Shown: positions 1 to 7,317 of the stretch, in pieces
Numbering within the stretch: position 1 is the stretch's first letter
How the letters are laid out: the number at the start of each line of letters is the position of its first letter
Assembly (NCBI GenBank): GCA_937961295.1
Contig: CALGOK010000010.1
Span: 1-19,817, forward strand
Direction of reading: 5' to 3'
From: an uncultured Gemmatimonadota bacterium
GTDB taxonomy: Bacteria; Gemmatimonadota; Gemmatimonadetes; Gemmatimonadales; GWC2-71-9
DNA: 19,817 nt
Made by a program: the position numbers and the translations under genes
The notes under the pieces: generated by a model
What the model was told of the DNA's origin: nothing
The model's input: the letters and a program-made list of their open reading frames with translations, nothing else
Database searches by the model: none

Positions 1-1410
1 GCCCTGGCGCTCCTGCGCGGGGAGCGTGCCGCGGTCGCGGCCGCGCGCGAGGAGCTCGACGGTCGCGTCGCCGAGCGGCGCACTCGCTGGAAACAGGACG
101 AAAAGGAGGCGCGCACCAAGCTCGACTTCTACCGCGATCGGTACAAGGAGCTTCGCGACCAGCGCAGCGCCATCGAGGAGGCGGGCGCGGACGGCATTTG
201 CCCGTTCTGCCAGCGGCCGCTCGGGGCCGACTTCCCGAAGACGGTCGCCCTCCTCGCGGCGCAGATGGAGGAGGTCGAGGCGAGCGGCAACTACTTCCGC
301 CAGCGGGTCGACCAGCTGCGGACCGCGCCGGAGGAGCTCGCGACGCTCGACGCGCAGCGTGCCGAGCGCGAGGAGGCGCTCCGCCGTGCCACCGAGGCGC
401 TCGCCGCCGCGGAGGGGCAGCGCGAGCGCGCCCGCAAGGTGACCGACGAGCGCGATCGCCTGCAGGCCGAGCAGGCCGCCCTCGCCGCGGAACTGGGCCG
501 GGACGCGATCGCGTACGACGCCGAACGCCATCGTGCGGTGCGCGCGCGACTCGCCGAGCTGGAGCCGATGCGCCGCCAGCACGACCAGCTGGCCGGCCTC
601 GCCGCTCGCGCCGAGGCGCTGGTGCACGAGGCCGCGGCGGCCGAGCAGCGCGCCAGCGAGGCCGAGGCGGTGGTGGCGGAGCTCGACCGGCGCATCGCCG
701 CGCTCGGCTGGGACGGCGAGGCGTTCACCGCGCTGCAGGCGCGGGTCGAGGCCGCGCGCCATGCGGTGCAGCAGGCGGAGGTCGCCCTCGCCCGCTCGGC
801 CACCGAGGTGGAGGGCGCCACCCGGATGCGCGAGGCGGTGGTGGCCCGCCAGGCCGACCGCGCCGCCAAGGCCGAGACCGCGCGCCGGCTCGCGGCCGAC
901 ATCGAGCGCTGGAACGAGCTCGACCGCGCGTTCGGCGAGTTGCGCACCGAGCTCAACCAGCAGCTGCGCCCCGACCTCCGCGAACGCGCCTCGCTGTTCG
1001 TGCAGCAGCTCACCCGCGGGCGGTACGACGACCTCGAGCTGAGCGAGGAATACGTGCCCACCATCGTCGAGGACGGCGAGGCCAAGCCGGTGATCTCCGG
1101 CGGCGAGGAGGACGTGGTCAACCTCGCCCTGCGGCTGGCCATCTCGCAGATGATCGCCGATCGTGCCGGCCAGCCGCTGTCGCTGCTGGTGCTCGACGAG
1201 ATCTTCGGGTCGCTCGACGAGGAGCGGCGCCAGGCCGTGGTCGACCTGCTCCGCGCCGTGGCCGACCGATTCCCGCAGGTCATCCTCATCTCGCACGTGG
1301 AGGCGCTGCGCGACGCCTTCGATCGGGTGGTGCGGGTGAGCTACGACGAGGAACGGGGCGTCACCGTCGTGCGCGACGACCAGCCGGAGCTGGCCGGTGT
1401 GGAAGTCTGA
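1..1410 (+). CDS. SbcC/Rad50-like zinc-hook ATPase, C-terminal part (5' end outside window)
   Basis: The frame is open from the first base, so the N-terminal Walker A half lies upstream of the window. What remains is a long Ala/Glu/Arg-rich coiled coil interrupted by a CPFC motif (bases 199-210). That CxxC is the zinc hook that joins two Rad50/SbcC molecules. A second coiled-coil arm follows, and then the C-terminal ABC half. The ABC signature reads ISGGEED (around 1093-1113), and Walker B with D-loop reads LLVLDEIFGSLDEE (around 1183-1221). Proteins of this family work with an SbcD/Mre11 nuclease in double-strand break and hairpin processing; that partner would be expected upstream but is not visible. 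The stop TGA is at 1408-1410 and the GNAT gene follows within a few bases. The family call is firm; the exact SbcC versus other SMC-like name is less so. Confidence 0.85.
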   Translation, partial: ALALLRGERAAVAAAREELDGRVAERRTRWKQDEKEARTKLDFYRDRYKELRDQRSAIEEAGADGICPFCQRPLGADFPKTVALLAAQMEEVEASGNYFRQRVDQLRTAPEELATLDAQRAEREEALRRATEALAAAEGQRERARKVTDERDRLQAEQAALAAELGRDAIAYDAERHRAVRARLAELEPMRRQHDQLAGLAARAEALVHEAAAAEQRASEAEAVVAELDRRIAALGWDGEAFTALQARVEAARHAVQQAEVALARSATEVEGATRMREAVVARQADRAAKAETARRLAADIERWNELDRAFGELRTELNQQLRPDLRERASLFVQQLTRGRYDDLELSEEYVPTIVEDGEAKPVISGGEEDVVNLALRLAISQMIADRAGQPLSLLVLDEIFGSLDEERRQAVVDLLRAVADRFPQVILISHVEALRDAFDRVVRVSYDEERGVTVVRDDQPELAGVEV

Positions 1411-1417
1411 CGCCTCA

Positions 1418-2359
1418 GTGACCGGCCCGCATCGGGCCACCCGCCGCGACATCCCGGCGCTGAACCGGCTGTTCAGCGATGCGTTCACCGATCGCTACCG
1501 GCGCGACGGCATGGCCAGCGTGCGGGTGCCACACCTCAACCCCCTCGTGTGGCAATACGCCCTCGGCAATGCCGGCGACGGCGCCATGCTCTGGCGCGAC
1601 GGGCGCGGCGACCTCCTCGCGTTCAACCTGGCGCACCGCTCGGGGCGCGAGGGCTGGATGGGCCCGATCGCCGTGCGCGCCGACCGCCAGGGGCAGGGGA
1701 TCGGGTGCCGGATCGTCGACGCCGGGATCGACTGGCTGCGGACGGCAGGTGCCACCACGATCGGGCTCGAGACCATGCCGCGCACCGTCGAGAACATCGG
1801 GTTCTACGCCCGGCTCGGATTCCGGCCGGGGCCGCTCACCGTCACGCTGCAGGGTCTCGCCGAGGCCGACGATGGTGGTCCGGCGATCCGGATCGGAGAG
1901 CTGCCGGTGGGTGCGCGCACTCCCCGCCTTGCCGAGTGTCTCGCGCTCACCGCGGCAGTCACGCCGGGCGCCGATTACACCCGCGAGTGCGACCTGACGC
2001 TGCAGCTCGAGCTCGGCGACGTCCACTGCGTCCTCGACGAGGACGGCAAGGTGGCGGGGTTCGCGGTGTGGCACGGCGTCCCGCTCGCGGAGGGCCGCCG
2101 CGCCGAGGAGTTGCGGATCCTCAAGCTCATCGCCCGCGACGCCCCGATCGCGCGGCGCGTGGTGCGCGCCGTCGCGGCCGAGGCCCATCGACGCCGCCTT
2201 GAGCACGTGACACTGCGCTGCCAGGGGACTCAGGGTGAGCTCTTCGGCGGCCTCGTCAACGCGGGATGGCAGGTGCAGTGGACCGACCTGCGAATGACGC
2301 TCGACGGTTTCCCGGAGCCGGCGCCGCAGGGCGTGGCGCTGAGCAACTGGGAGATCTGA
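1418..2359 (+). CDS. GNAT family N-acetyltransferase with two GNAT-like domains
   Basis: A 313-residue protein. The N-terminal half is a canonical GNAT domain: the acetyl-CoA pyrophosphate-binding motif A is seen as GPIAVRADRQGQGIG, followed by the ENIGFYARLGFRPG segment typical of the family C-terminus. The remaining 150 residues look like a second, degenerate GNAT fold (VAGFAVWHG, later LRCQGTQG). Double-GNAT proteins acetylate small molecules or protein amines, but nothing shows the substrate here. GTG at 1418 is chosen because the RATRRDIPALNRLF start of the domain follows at once. An in-frame GTG at 1397 with GGAG seven bases upstream would overlap the ATPase gene by 14 bases and is a real alternative. 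Probably co-transcribed with the upstream ATPase. Confidence 0.85.
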   Translation: MTGPHRATRRDIPALNRLFSDAFTDRYRRDGMASVRVPHLNPLVWQYALGNAGDGAMLWRDGRGDLLAFNLAHRSGREGWMGPIAVRADRQGQGIGCRIVDAGIDWLRTAGATTIGLETMPRTVENIGFYARLGFRPGPLTVTLQGLAEADDGGPAIRIGELPVGARTPRLAECLALTAAVTPGADYTRECDLTLQLELGDVHCVLDEDGKVAGFAVWHGVPLAEGRRAEELRILKLIARDAPIARRVVRAVAAEAHRRRLEHVTLRCQGTQGELFGGLVNAGWQVQWTDLRMTLDGFPEPAPQGVALSNWEI

Positions 2360-2368
2360 GGCGACAAC

Positions 2369-2446
2369 GCGAAGGGCGAGGGGCGAAGGGCGAAGTGCGA
2401 GGGGCGAGGGCCGCCGCCCCTCGCTTCTCTCTCTTCGCTTCTCTCC
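2369..2446. repeat. Heptad-repeat hairpin between convergent genes (GGGCGAR type)
   Basis: The left arm is a tandem of 7-base units of the form GGGCGAA/GGGCGAG (about 2372-2410). The right arm is pyrimidine-rich and roughly complementary. A perfect 8-bp stem pairs 2397-2404 (GCGAGGGG) with 2417-2424 (CCCCTCGC), and a further GCGAAG block repeats 8 bases outside it in both arms. It fills the gap between the GNAT stop and the kinase stop, so it could act as a bidirectional terminator, though there is no T-run. It resembles the elements near 8283, 9764 and 11855. Confidence 0.6.
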
Positions 2447-5035
2447 TCACTCGTCCGGCTCCCTGAACCGCACCGCCTGCTCGGTGTCGCCGATCTGTTC
2501 GTAGGCGGCGGCGAGGTCGGTGCGCGCGGCCTTGATGAATCCCTCCGGCGCCGCGTCGCGTGCCATCAGCAGATCGTAGCCCCGGCGTGATTCCTCCGCC
2601 GCCTCGCGGTAGCGCTCCTGTCGCAACAGGCAGCGGCCCAGCTTGACCCTCGCGATGGCGCTGTTGAGATGGTCGGGTCCCTGGGTCGCCTCGAACTGCG
2701 CGAGGGCCTGCCGGTAGAGCGGTTCGGCATCGCGGTACCGGGTCCTCGCCATCAGCACCGACGCGATGTTCGACTCCGCAATGCCGATCAGCCAGTGCCG
2801 GCCCTGGTACAGCCCGGCGTAGATCCCCCGATTGCGGCGAAAGTACCCCTCGGCGTCGTCGAGTCGTCCCTCGCCGAGCGCGAGGATGCCGAGCTCGTTG
2901 AGCGCGGAGGCCACGCGCGGGTGTGCGGGACCGTGCACCGCCTCGAGGATCACCAGCGCCTCGCGGAGCGCCGTGTCGGCCGCCGCCCTCCGCTCCTGGA
3001 ACACCAGCGACCGGCCCAGCACCGTGAGGGCCGACGCCGTCACCGGGTGTGCGTTGCCGTACCAGGCCCGGATGCGCGACAGCGCCTCGCGGTTGTGTTC
3101 CTCCGCGGCGGCGTAGTTGCCACGCTCGAACTGCGCGGCGCCCAGGTTGATCAGCACGTCGGCCACCAGCGGGTGCCGATCGCCGCGCCGGTTGCGGAGG
3201 ATGGCCAGCGCCTCCGAGTTGAGGGAGTCGCTGGCGTCGAGGTTGCCCGCATAGAAGTGGGTGTTGGCCAGCGCGACCATCGCGTTGGCGTACTCGAGCG
3301 ACGTGGCGTCGTCGACCAGCAGTCGCCGGACCGAGTCATGCGCCGCGATCGCTTCCTCGAAGTGCCCCTCTTCCTCGGCAACCTTGCCCAGCGCCGTGAG
3401 CGCCTCGAGCACCACGGGGTGGCCCGCCGGCAACGTCCGGCTGGCGATGGCGAGCCCCTCGCGGATCGCCGTGTCGGCTTCGGCATAGCGAGCCTGGTCG
3501 ATCCGGAGCCGTCCGATCGCGACCAGCGAGCGCGCGACCTCGCTCGAGGCCGGGCCGTGCAGCCGCCGACGGGCCTCGAGCGCGCGTGCCAGCAGCGAGT
3601 CGCTGCTCTCGAACGCGCCCAGCTGCCGCCGCAGCTCGCCGAGCGTTTCGTAGAGCTCAGCCTGGATGTCGGGCTCGGCGGCGAGCGCGTCGGCCTCCTG
3701 CACGCCGCGGTCGATCAGCGTCACCACGCGAAGCGAGTCGGCCGGGCCCGACTCGCTCTCGTCGCCCTGGAACAGCCCCAGCATGAATGCCTGGATGCGC
3801 GCGGTGCGCGCGGCCTCGCTGCGGGCCGCGTCGCGCGCCCGCGTGAGGTTCACCGCGTACGCCGCCGTCAGCGCCAGCACCAATGCCAGCAGCGATGCCG
3901 CGACGGTCAGTCCGCGCCAGCGTCGGCGGACGAACCGCCCGGCGCGGTAGCCGATCGTGTCGGGCCTGGCATCGAGCGGCTCGCTGGCAAGGTAGTGGTC
4001 GATGTCGCGGGCAAGTGCCTCGACGCTGGCGTATCGGCGCACCGGATCCTGGTGCATCGCCGTCTGCACCAGCACGTCGAGCTCCCGCCAGCCCGCGCGC
4101 CCGGGGGCGGAGGTACCGCGCCCGGCCACCGAGGAGGGTCGCGTCACGTCGCGGCTCCGACCGGCCAGCGGGGCGGGTCCGGCCTCGTCGCCGACCGGCC
4201 AGGGCAGCTGGTTGGCGAGCAGCTCGTAGAGCATCACGCCGATGGCGTGGACGTCGGTGCGCACGCCGATCGGGCCGCCGGTGAACTGCTCGGGGGCGGC
4301 GTACGACGGGGTGAGCATCCGGAATCCCGTGCGGGTGCGCTCGCCGCTCTCACCGCGCTCGTCGAGCTGCTTGGCAATTCCGAAGTCGAGCAGCTTGACC
4401 GTCCCGTCACCGGTCACCAGCACGTTCGATGGCTTGAGGTCGCGGTGAATCACCGCATGGGCGTGCGCGTGCTCCACGGCGCGGCAGACTTCGCGCACCA
4501 GCGCGAGCCGCGCGCGCACCGGGAGGTCGCGCTCCCGCGCGTGGCGCGTGATCGGCACGCCCTCGACGTATTCCATCGCGAACCAGGGGGTGCCGTCCGG
4601 GAGGGTGCCGGCGTCGAACAGCCGCGCGATGCCGGGATGCGAGAGCTGCGCGAGCGTGCGCTGCTCGGCGAGGAAGCGCTGGCGGCGCTCCTCGCTGATC
4701 CAGGCGTCGCGCAGCAGCTTGAGCGCCGCACGGCCGCCAACGTCCTCGCGCTCGACGAGGAACACCCGCCCGCTGCCGCCCTCGCCGAGGAGGCGCAGGA
4801 TGCGATAGCGGCCGACCCGGGTCGGTGCGGCGGCGCCCTCGTCGAGCAGCTCGCCGATCACCGCCTCGCCGCGATCGAGCACCGTCGCCCCCTCGGCACG
4901 GAGCATCGCCTCGAGACGGGCAGCGAGTTCCGGTTCGTCCCGGGCAAGCGAATCGAGGAGGGTGCGGCGCGAGGTGGCGTCGAGGGCGAGCGCCCGCTCA
5001 TGCAGGTCGACGAGGCGATCCCAGTCACGATCCAT
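2447..5035 (-). CDS. Membrane Ser/Thr protein kinase with extracytoplasmic TPR domain
   Basis: An 862-residue Hanks-type kinase. A short N-terminal helical region (1-70) precedes the kinase domain at about 74-349. Visible motifs are the glycine loop GEGGSGRVF (84-92), the catalytic Lys in AALKLL (106), HRDLKPSN (197-204), DFG (217-219) and APE (247-249), so it should be active. One hydrophobic segment at about 376-396, after an RRRWRG stop-transfer-like stretch, is followed by some 460 residues of tetratricopeptide repeats of the TPR_10/12 type (e.g. EEHNREALSRIRAWYG). The start at 5035 gives the MDRDWDRLVDLHERAL beginning seen in this family; reading further upstream would run deep into the sigma gene. 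The start overlaps the end of the ECF sigma gene by 11 bases, indicating coupled translation and a shared signalling pathway. Confidence 0.93.
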   Translation of the reverse strand: MDRDWDRLVDLHERALALDATSRRTLLDSLARDEPELAARLEAMLRAEGATVLDRGEAVIGELLDEGAAAPTRVGRYRILRLLGEGGSGRVFLVEREDVGGRAALKLLRDAWISEERRQRFLAEQRTLAQLSHPGIARLFDAGTLPDGTPWFAMEYVEGVPITRHARERDLPVRARLALVREVCRAVEHAHAHAVIHRDLKPSNVLVTGDGTVKLLDFGIAKQLDERGESGERTRTGFRMLTPSYAAPEQFTGGPIGVRTDVHAIGVMLYELLANQLPWPVGDEAGPAPLAGRSRDVTRPSSVAGRGTSAPGRAGWRELDVLVQTAMHQDPVRRYASVEALARDIDHYLASEPLDARPDTIGYRAGRFVRRRWRGLTVAASLLALVLALTAAYAVNLTRARDAARSEAARTARIQAFMLGLFQGDESESGPADSLRVVTLIDRGVQEADALAAEPDIQAELYETLGELRRQLGAFESSDSLLARALEARRRLHGPASSEVARSLVAIGRLRIDQARYAEADTAIREGLAIASRTLPAGHPVVLEALTALGKVAEEEGHFEEAIAAHDSVRRLLVDDATSLEYANAMVALANTHFYAGNLDASDSLNSEALAILRNRRGDRHPLVADVLINLGAAQFERGNYAAAEEHNREALSRIRAWYGNAHPVTASALTVLGRSLVFQERRAAADTALREALVILEAVHGPAHPRVASALNELGILALGEGRLDDAEGYFRRNRGIYAGLYQGRHWLIGIAESNIASVLMARTRYRDAEPLYRQALAQFEATQGPDHLNSAIARVKLGRCLLRQERYREAAEESRRGYDLLMARDAAPEGFIKAARTDLAAAYEQIGDTEQAVRFREPDE

Positions 5036-5564
5036 GCGAGCAACCCGCCGGCGAGAGCTGGCCGCCGAGCACTCCGCGCGCGCTGCGCTCCTCGCGCAGC
5101 GCGTCGGCCTCCGAGAGGTCGAGCGCCGCGGCAATCTCGGCGGTGGTCAGCCCGCCGAAGAAGCGCGCCTCGACCACGGCGGCGGGGCGGGGATGGGCGC
5201 GGCCGAGCTCGGAGAGGGCGCCGTCGAGCTGGAGCACGTCGGCGGCGAGAGTACCGGGATCGGCGCCGCCGTCGTCGAGGGTGATCGCCACGCGCTCCGG
5301 ACCGCCGCGCTTCTCGGCGTGTCGGCGGCGCGCCGATTCGACCAGCACCTGGCGCATCGCGCGCGCCGCGATGCGCTTGAAGTGGAGCGGCGAGGTGTCG
5401 GCGAGTTCGGGGGATCGGGCAAGCTTGATCCACGCCTCGTTGACCAGGCCGGTGGGGTCGAGGGTGGTGCCGGGTTCGCGCCGCTGCAGGTGCGCGGCAA
5501 GGCGTCGCAGCTCTTCGTACGCCGCCACGAACGCCGCATCGAGCCGCTCCGGATCACCCGCCAT
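5025..5564 (-). CDS. ECF-type RNA polymerase sigma factor, kinase-associated (TIGR02999-like)
   Basis: A 179-residue sigma-70 family protein without region 1 or 3. Region 2 contains LDPTGLVNEAWIKL (35-48), the hallmark of the ECF group found next to Ser/Thr kinases in Planctomycetes, Acidobacteria and Gemmatimonadota, followed by HFKRIAARAMRQVLVESARRR. Region 4 starts at about 118 and has the helix-turn-helix GGLTTAEIAAALDLSEADA. The recognition helix is odd: where relatives usually have a basic VKRxWxxARAWL pattern, this one reads ALREERSARGVL. The start ATG has a strong GGGAGGGA ribosome-binding site four bases upstream. It lies directly before, and overlaps, the kinase gene, so the kinase probably controls this sigma factor (established association; partner inferred). 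Confidence 0.9.
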   Translation of the reverse strand: MAGDPERLDAAFVAAYEELRRLAAHLQRREPGTTLDPTGLVNEAWIKLARSPELADTSPLHFKRIAARAMRQVLVESARRRHAEKRGGPERVAITLDDGGADPGTLAADVLQLDGALSELGRAHPRPAAVVEARFFGGLTTAEIAAALDLSEADALREERSARGVLGGQLSPAGCSHGS

Positions 5565-5666
5565 GGCGTCCCTCCCTCACGGACCGTTCGCGGTCGGTCG
5601 CATCCCCGCCGGCGGCGGGTCCCGGCCGAATCTACCGCAAAACGGCGACTCCGCTCGGCGGGGTGC

Positions 5667-7034
5667 TCAGAGCGCTCCCGCGCGCCACGGTCCCCGGATG
5701 GCGAGCGTCATGCCCCGGGTGGTCCCGGTCCGGGTGGTGCTGCCCTGGATGTTGACGAACAGCGTCTCACCGTCCGGGGCGAAGCATGCCCCGCAGAACT
5801 CACTCGTGTTCACCGTGTTGCGCGCCAGGTCGAAGATCCGGCCGTCGAGGGTGAGGCCGCGCACGTACTGCTCGCCCGCGCCGTCCTCGCAGAGCACCAG
5901 GCCGCCGCGCGGGGAGACGGTGATGTTGTCGGGGTAGTCGAGCACGTCGCGCGACGGCGACTCGAACACGAGCGTCAGCTGTCCGCCGCCGATCGGATCA
6001 GGGCGGTGATGCCAGACCTGCCCCACGCCGGCGTCGCCGCCGCTGGTGGCATGGAAGAAGATCCCGCCGTCGCCGTACCAGCAGCCCTCGAGCCGCGCGA
6101 AGCGCGCCCCGCCGTGGGCGTAGCCCTGCGTGAACACCGACGGCGCGCCCGGGCCGGGGTTCGCGTCGTCGATCGGCACCCATCGCACCGATCGCGTCGT
6201 TCCCATCCACTGCCCGGTGGCCGTGTCGTGATTGGGATGGTCGGTGAGGGCGAGCATCTCCAGGCGACCGCCATCGAGCAGGCGACCCGGTGTGCGCGGC
6301 AGGTAGCGATAGAAGCCGGAGCGGCCCGCGTCCTCGGTGAGGTAGACGAAGCCCGAGTGCGGATCGACCGCGACCGCCTCGTGCACGAAGCGTCCCATCG
6401 CCACGATGGGAACCGCCGCGACCTCCGACTCGGCGCGGGCGGGCACCTCGAACACGTAGCCGTGCTCCCGCTGCCATCCCTGGGCGGCTCCGCCGACCGA
6501 CTCCTCGCAGGTGAGCCAGCTCCCCCACGGCGTCGGGCCACCGGCACAGTTGACGATCGTGCCCGAGAGCGAGACGAAGTCGCGCACCACGCGCGGGATG
6601 CCGTCGTCGCCGATCCGGACGTCAAGGGTGGTCGTCCCGCCGCCGGCCAGCGGGTCGTAGGCGAGCGCGGACTCCCCCAGGAGCCGCGCCGTGCCGGCCG
6701 CGTCACGGTTCTCGTGGTTGCGCACCAGCCGGACGTCACCGTTGGGTCGCGGGAAGGCCGCCATGCCGTCGAAGCCATCCGGGGTGGGGGAGCCATCGGA
6801 CATCGGCTGGCCGATCTCGCTCAGCACCCAGTACCGAAACCCTTCCGGGAGCGCGAGCTCCGGGCCGGCGGGACGGAGGGGGCCGTAGCCGCCCTCACCG
6901 ACTCCCGCGCGCCGGACGGTCACCACGGCCTGGCCGTCGAGGCGCGAGACGAGACCGGCCATCGACGGGGCCAGGACTGCCGCACCGCTCAGGGTGGCGG
7001 CCCGGCGGAGAAAGCTGCGGCGCGAACTCGGCAT
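5667..7034 (-). CDS. PhoX-like (DUF839) Tat-exported protein, probable alkaline phosphatase family
   Basis: A 455-residue protein. The N-terminus has a twin-arginine signal, SRRSFLRR, followed by a hydrophobic stretch to about residue 30, so export in folded form is expected. The body carries the marks of the PhoX/DUF839 beta-propeller family: VRNHENRD (around 104-111), and NCAGGPTPWGSWLTCEES (162-179), whose first Cys (163) corresponds to the iron ligand of PhoX enzymes. Further propeller signatures are GFVYLTEDAGRSGFYRY and SPRGGLVLCEDG. PhoX enzymes release phosphate from phosphate esters in the periplasm using calcium and iron; some DUF839 members are uncharacterised, so activity is inferred. 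The start has GGAG seven bases upstream. It is separated by about 100 bases from the sigma gene and is likely its own unit. Confidence 0.88.
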   Translation of the reverse strand: MPSSRRSFLRRAATLSGAAVLAPSMAGLVSRLDGQAVVTVRRAGVGEGGYGPLRPAGPELALPEGFRYWVLSEIGQPMSDGSPTPDGFDGMAAFPRPNGDVRLVRNHENRDAAGTARLLGESALAYDPLAGGGTTTLDVRIGDDGIPRVVRDFVSLSGTIVNCAGGPTPWGSWLTCEESVGGAAQGWQREHGYVFEVPARAESEVAAVPIVAMGRFVHEAVAVDPHSGFVYLTEDAGRSGFYRYLPRTPGRLLDGGRLEMLALTDHPNHDTATGQWMGTTRSVRWVPIDDANPGPGAPSVFTQGYAHGGARFARLEGCWYGDGGIFFHATSGGDAGVGQVWHHRPDPIGGGQLTLVFESPSRDVLDYPDNITVSPRGGLVLCEDGAGEQYVRGLTLDGRIFDLARNTVNTSEFCGACFAPDGETLFVNIQGSTTRTGTTRGMTLAIRGPWRAGAL

Positions 7035-7115
7035 CGACGCTCCAGGGTGGGATCCCCCAAGCTAGCGGGGCCGGCGGCCGTCGCAGGCCACGAACCGGTC
7101 ACGGTCCCGACCCCC

Positions 7116-7145
7116 TTGACGCTCCCGCCGGTCACCGGGTACCGT
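7116..7145 (+). promoter_or_regulatory. Candidate sigma-70-type promoter of the Phe leader/pheA operon
   Basis: TTGACG at 7116-7121 matches five of six -35 bases. TACCGT at 7140-7145 is a weak TAnnnT -10, 18 bases downstream. Transcription would begin near A7151 or A7154, that is at or within the first codons of the leader peptide, which would make that peptide leaderless or nearly so. Two direct copies of CCGGTCAC (7095-7102 and 7128-7135) flank the -35 box exactly 33 bases apart and could be operator half-sites. Confidence 0.45.
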
Positions 7146-7150
7146 AGGTC

Positions 7151-7231
7151 ATGATGTCCCGCGCCTATCGATTCGCGTTCGCCTTTGCGGCCTTTCTCCA
7201 TGAGAGGGCCGGGAGTCGACGCGCGCGATAG
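7151..7231 (+). CDS. pheL: Phe-rich leader peptide of the pheA attenuator
   Basis: A 26-codon open frame (ATG ATG ... TAG 7229-7231). It begins MMSRAYRFAFAFAAFL, with one Tyr (codon 6) and four Phe codons (8, 10, 12, 15), and ends in an Arg-rich tail. It lies directly before hairpins that can pair in alternative ways, and 86 bases ahead of prephenate dehydratase, which makes phenylpyruvate, the Phe precursor. A cluster of codons for the pathway end product placed just upstream of an attenuator is the defining mark of amino-acid leader peptides such as enterobacterial PheL. The second ATG (7154) has AGGT five bases upstream and is the better start if a ribosome-binding site is used; the first suits leaderless initiation. 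The product itself likely has no function beyond being translated. Confidence 0.8.
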   Translation: MMSRAYRFAFAFAAFLHERAGSRRAR

Positions 7232-7297
7232 CTGAAGCTTGCCAGCGCACCGACCGTCCCGCGGCCCTCTCGATCCCCGAGAGGGCCGTTTGTGTTT
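7189..7297 (+). promoter_or_regulatory. Phenylalanine-responsive transcription attenuator (elements 1-4)
   Basis: Four mutually exclusive segments are visible. Element 1 (7189-7198, GGCCTTTCTC, containing the last Phe codon) pairs with element 2 (7202-7210) around a CAT loop: 9 bp with one bulged T. Element 2 (7202-7211, GAGAGGGCCG) is perfectly complementary over 10 bp to element 3 (7262-7271, CGGCCCTCTC), giving an antiterminator. Element 3 is equally perfectly complementary to element 4 (7279-7288), an exact copy of element 2, giving the terminator. A ribosome stalled on the Phe codons would cover element 1 and free element 2 for 2:3 pairing, allowing read-through. A ribosome reaching the stop at 7229 covers element 2, so 3:4 forms and transcription ends. 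The pairing is seen in the sequence; the behaviour is inferred from the enterobacterial phe and trp paradigm. Confidence 0.8.
7262..7297 (+). terminator. Intrinsic terminator of the pheA leader
   Basis: Perfect 10-bp G+C-rich stem CGGCCCTCTC / GAGAGGGCCG with a 7-base loop (GATCCCC), followed immediately by TTTGTGTTT. It lies upstream of the pheA ribosome-binding site and not after a gene end, so it can only act as a conditional terminator within the leader. Confidence 0.8.
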
Positions 7298-7317
7298 CCC
7301 CACCCGAGGAGCAGGTG

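Noticed and set aside
2669..5284. Long open frame of 871 codons on the plus strand, antisense to the kinase-TPR gene
   Set aside because: It is a by-product of the very high G+C: its translation is Arg/Gly/Val-rich with no domain, and the minus-strand kinase motifs are unmistakable.
4962..7154. 730-codon open frame antisense to the sigma factor and PhoX-like genes
   Set aside because: No recognisable domain; both genes on the minus strand have full sets of family motifs.
7151..7317. T-box riboswitch or amino-acid riboswitch upstream of pheA
   Set aside because: There is no T-box sequence or specifier-loop layout, whereas a Phe-rich reading frame overlaps alternative hairpins, which explains the region.
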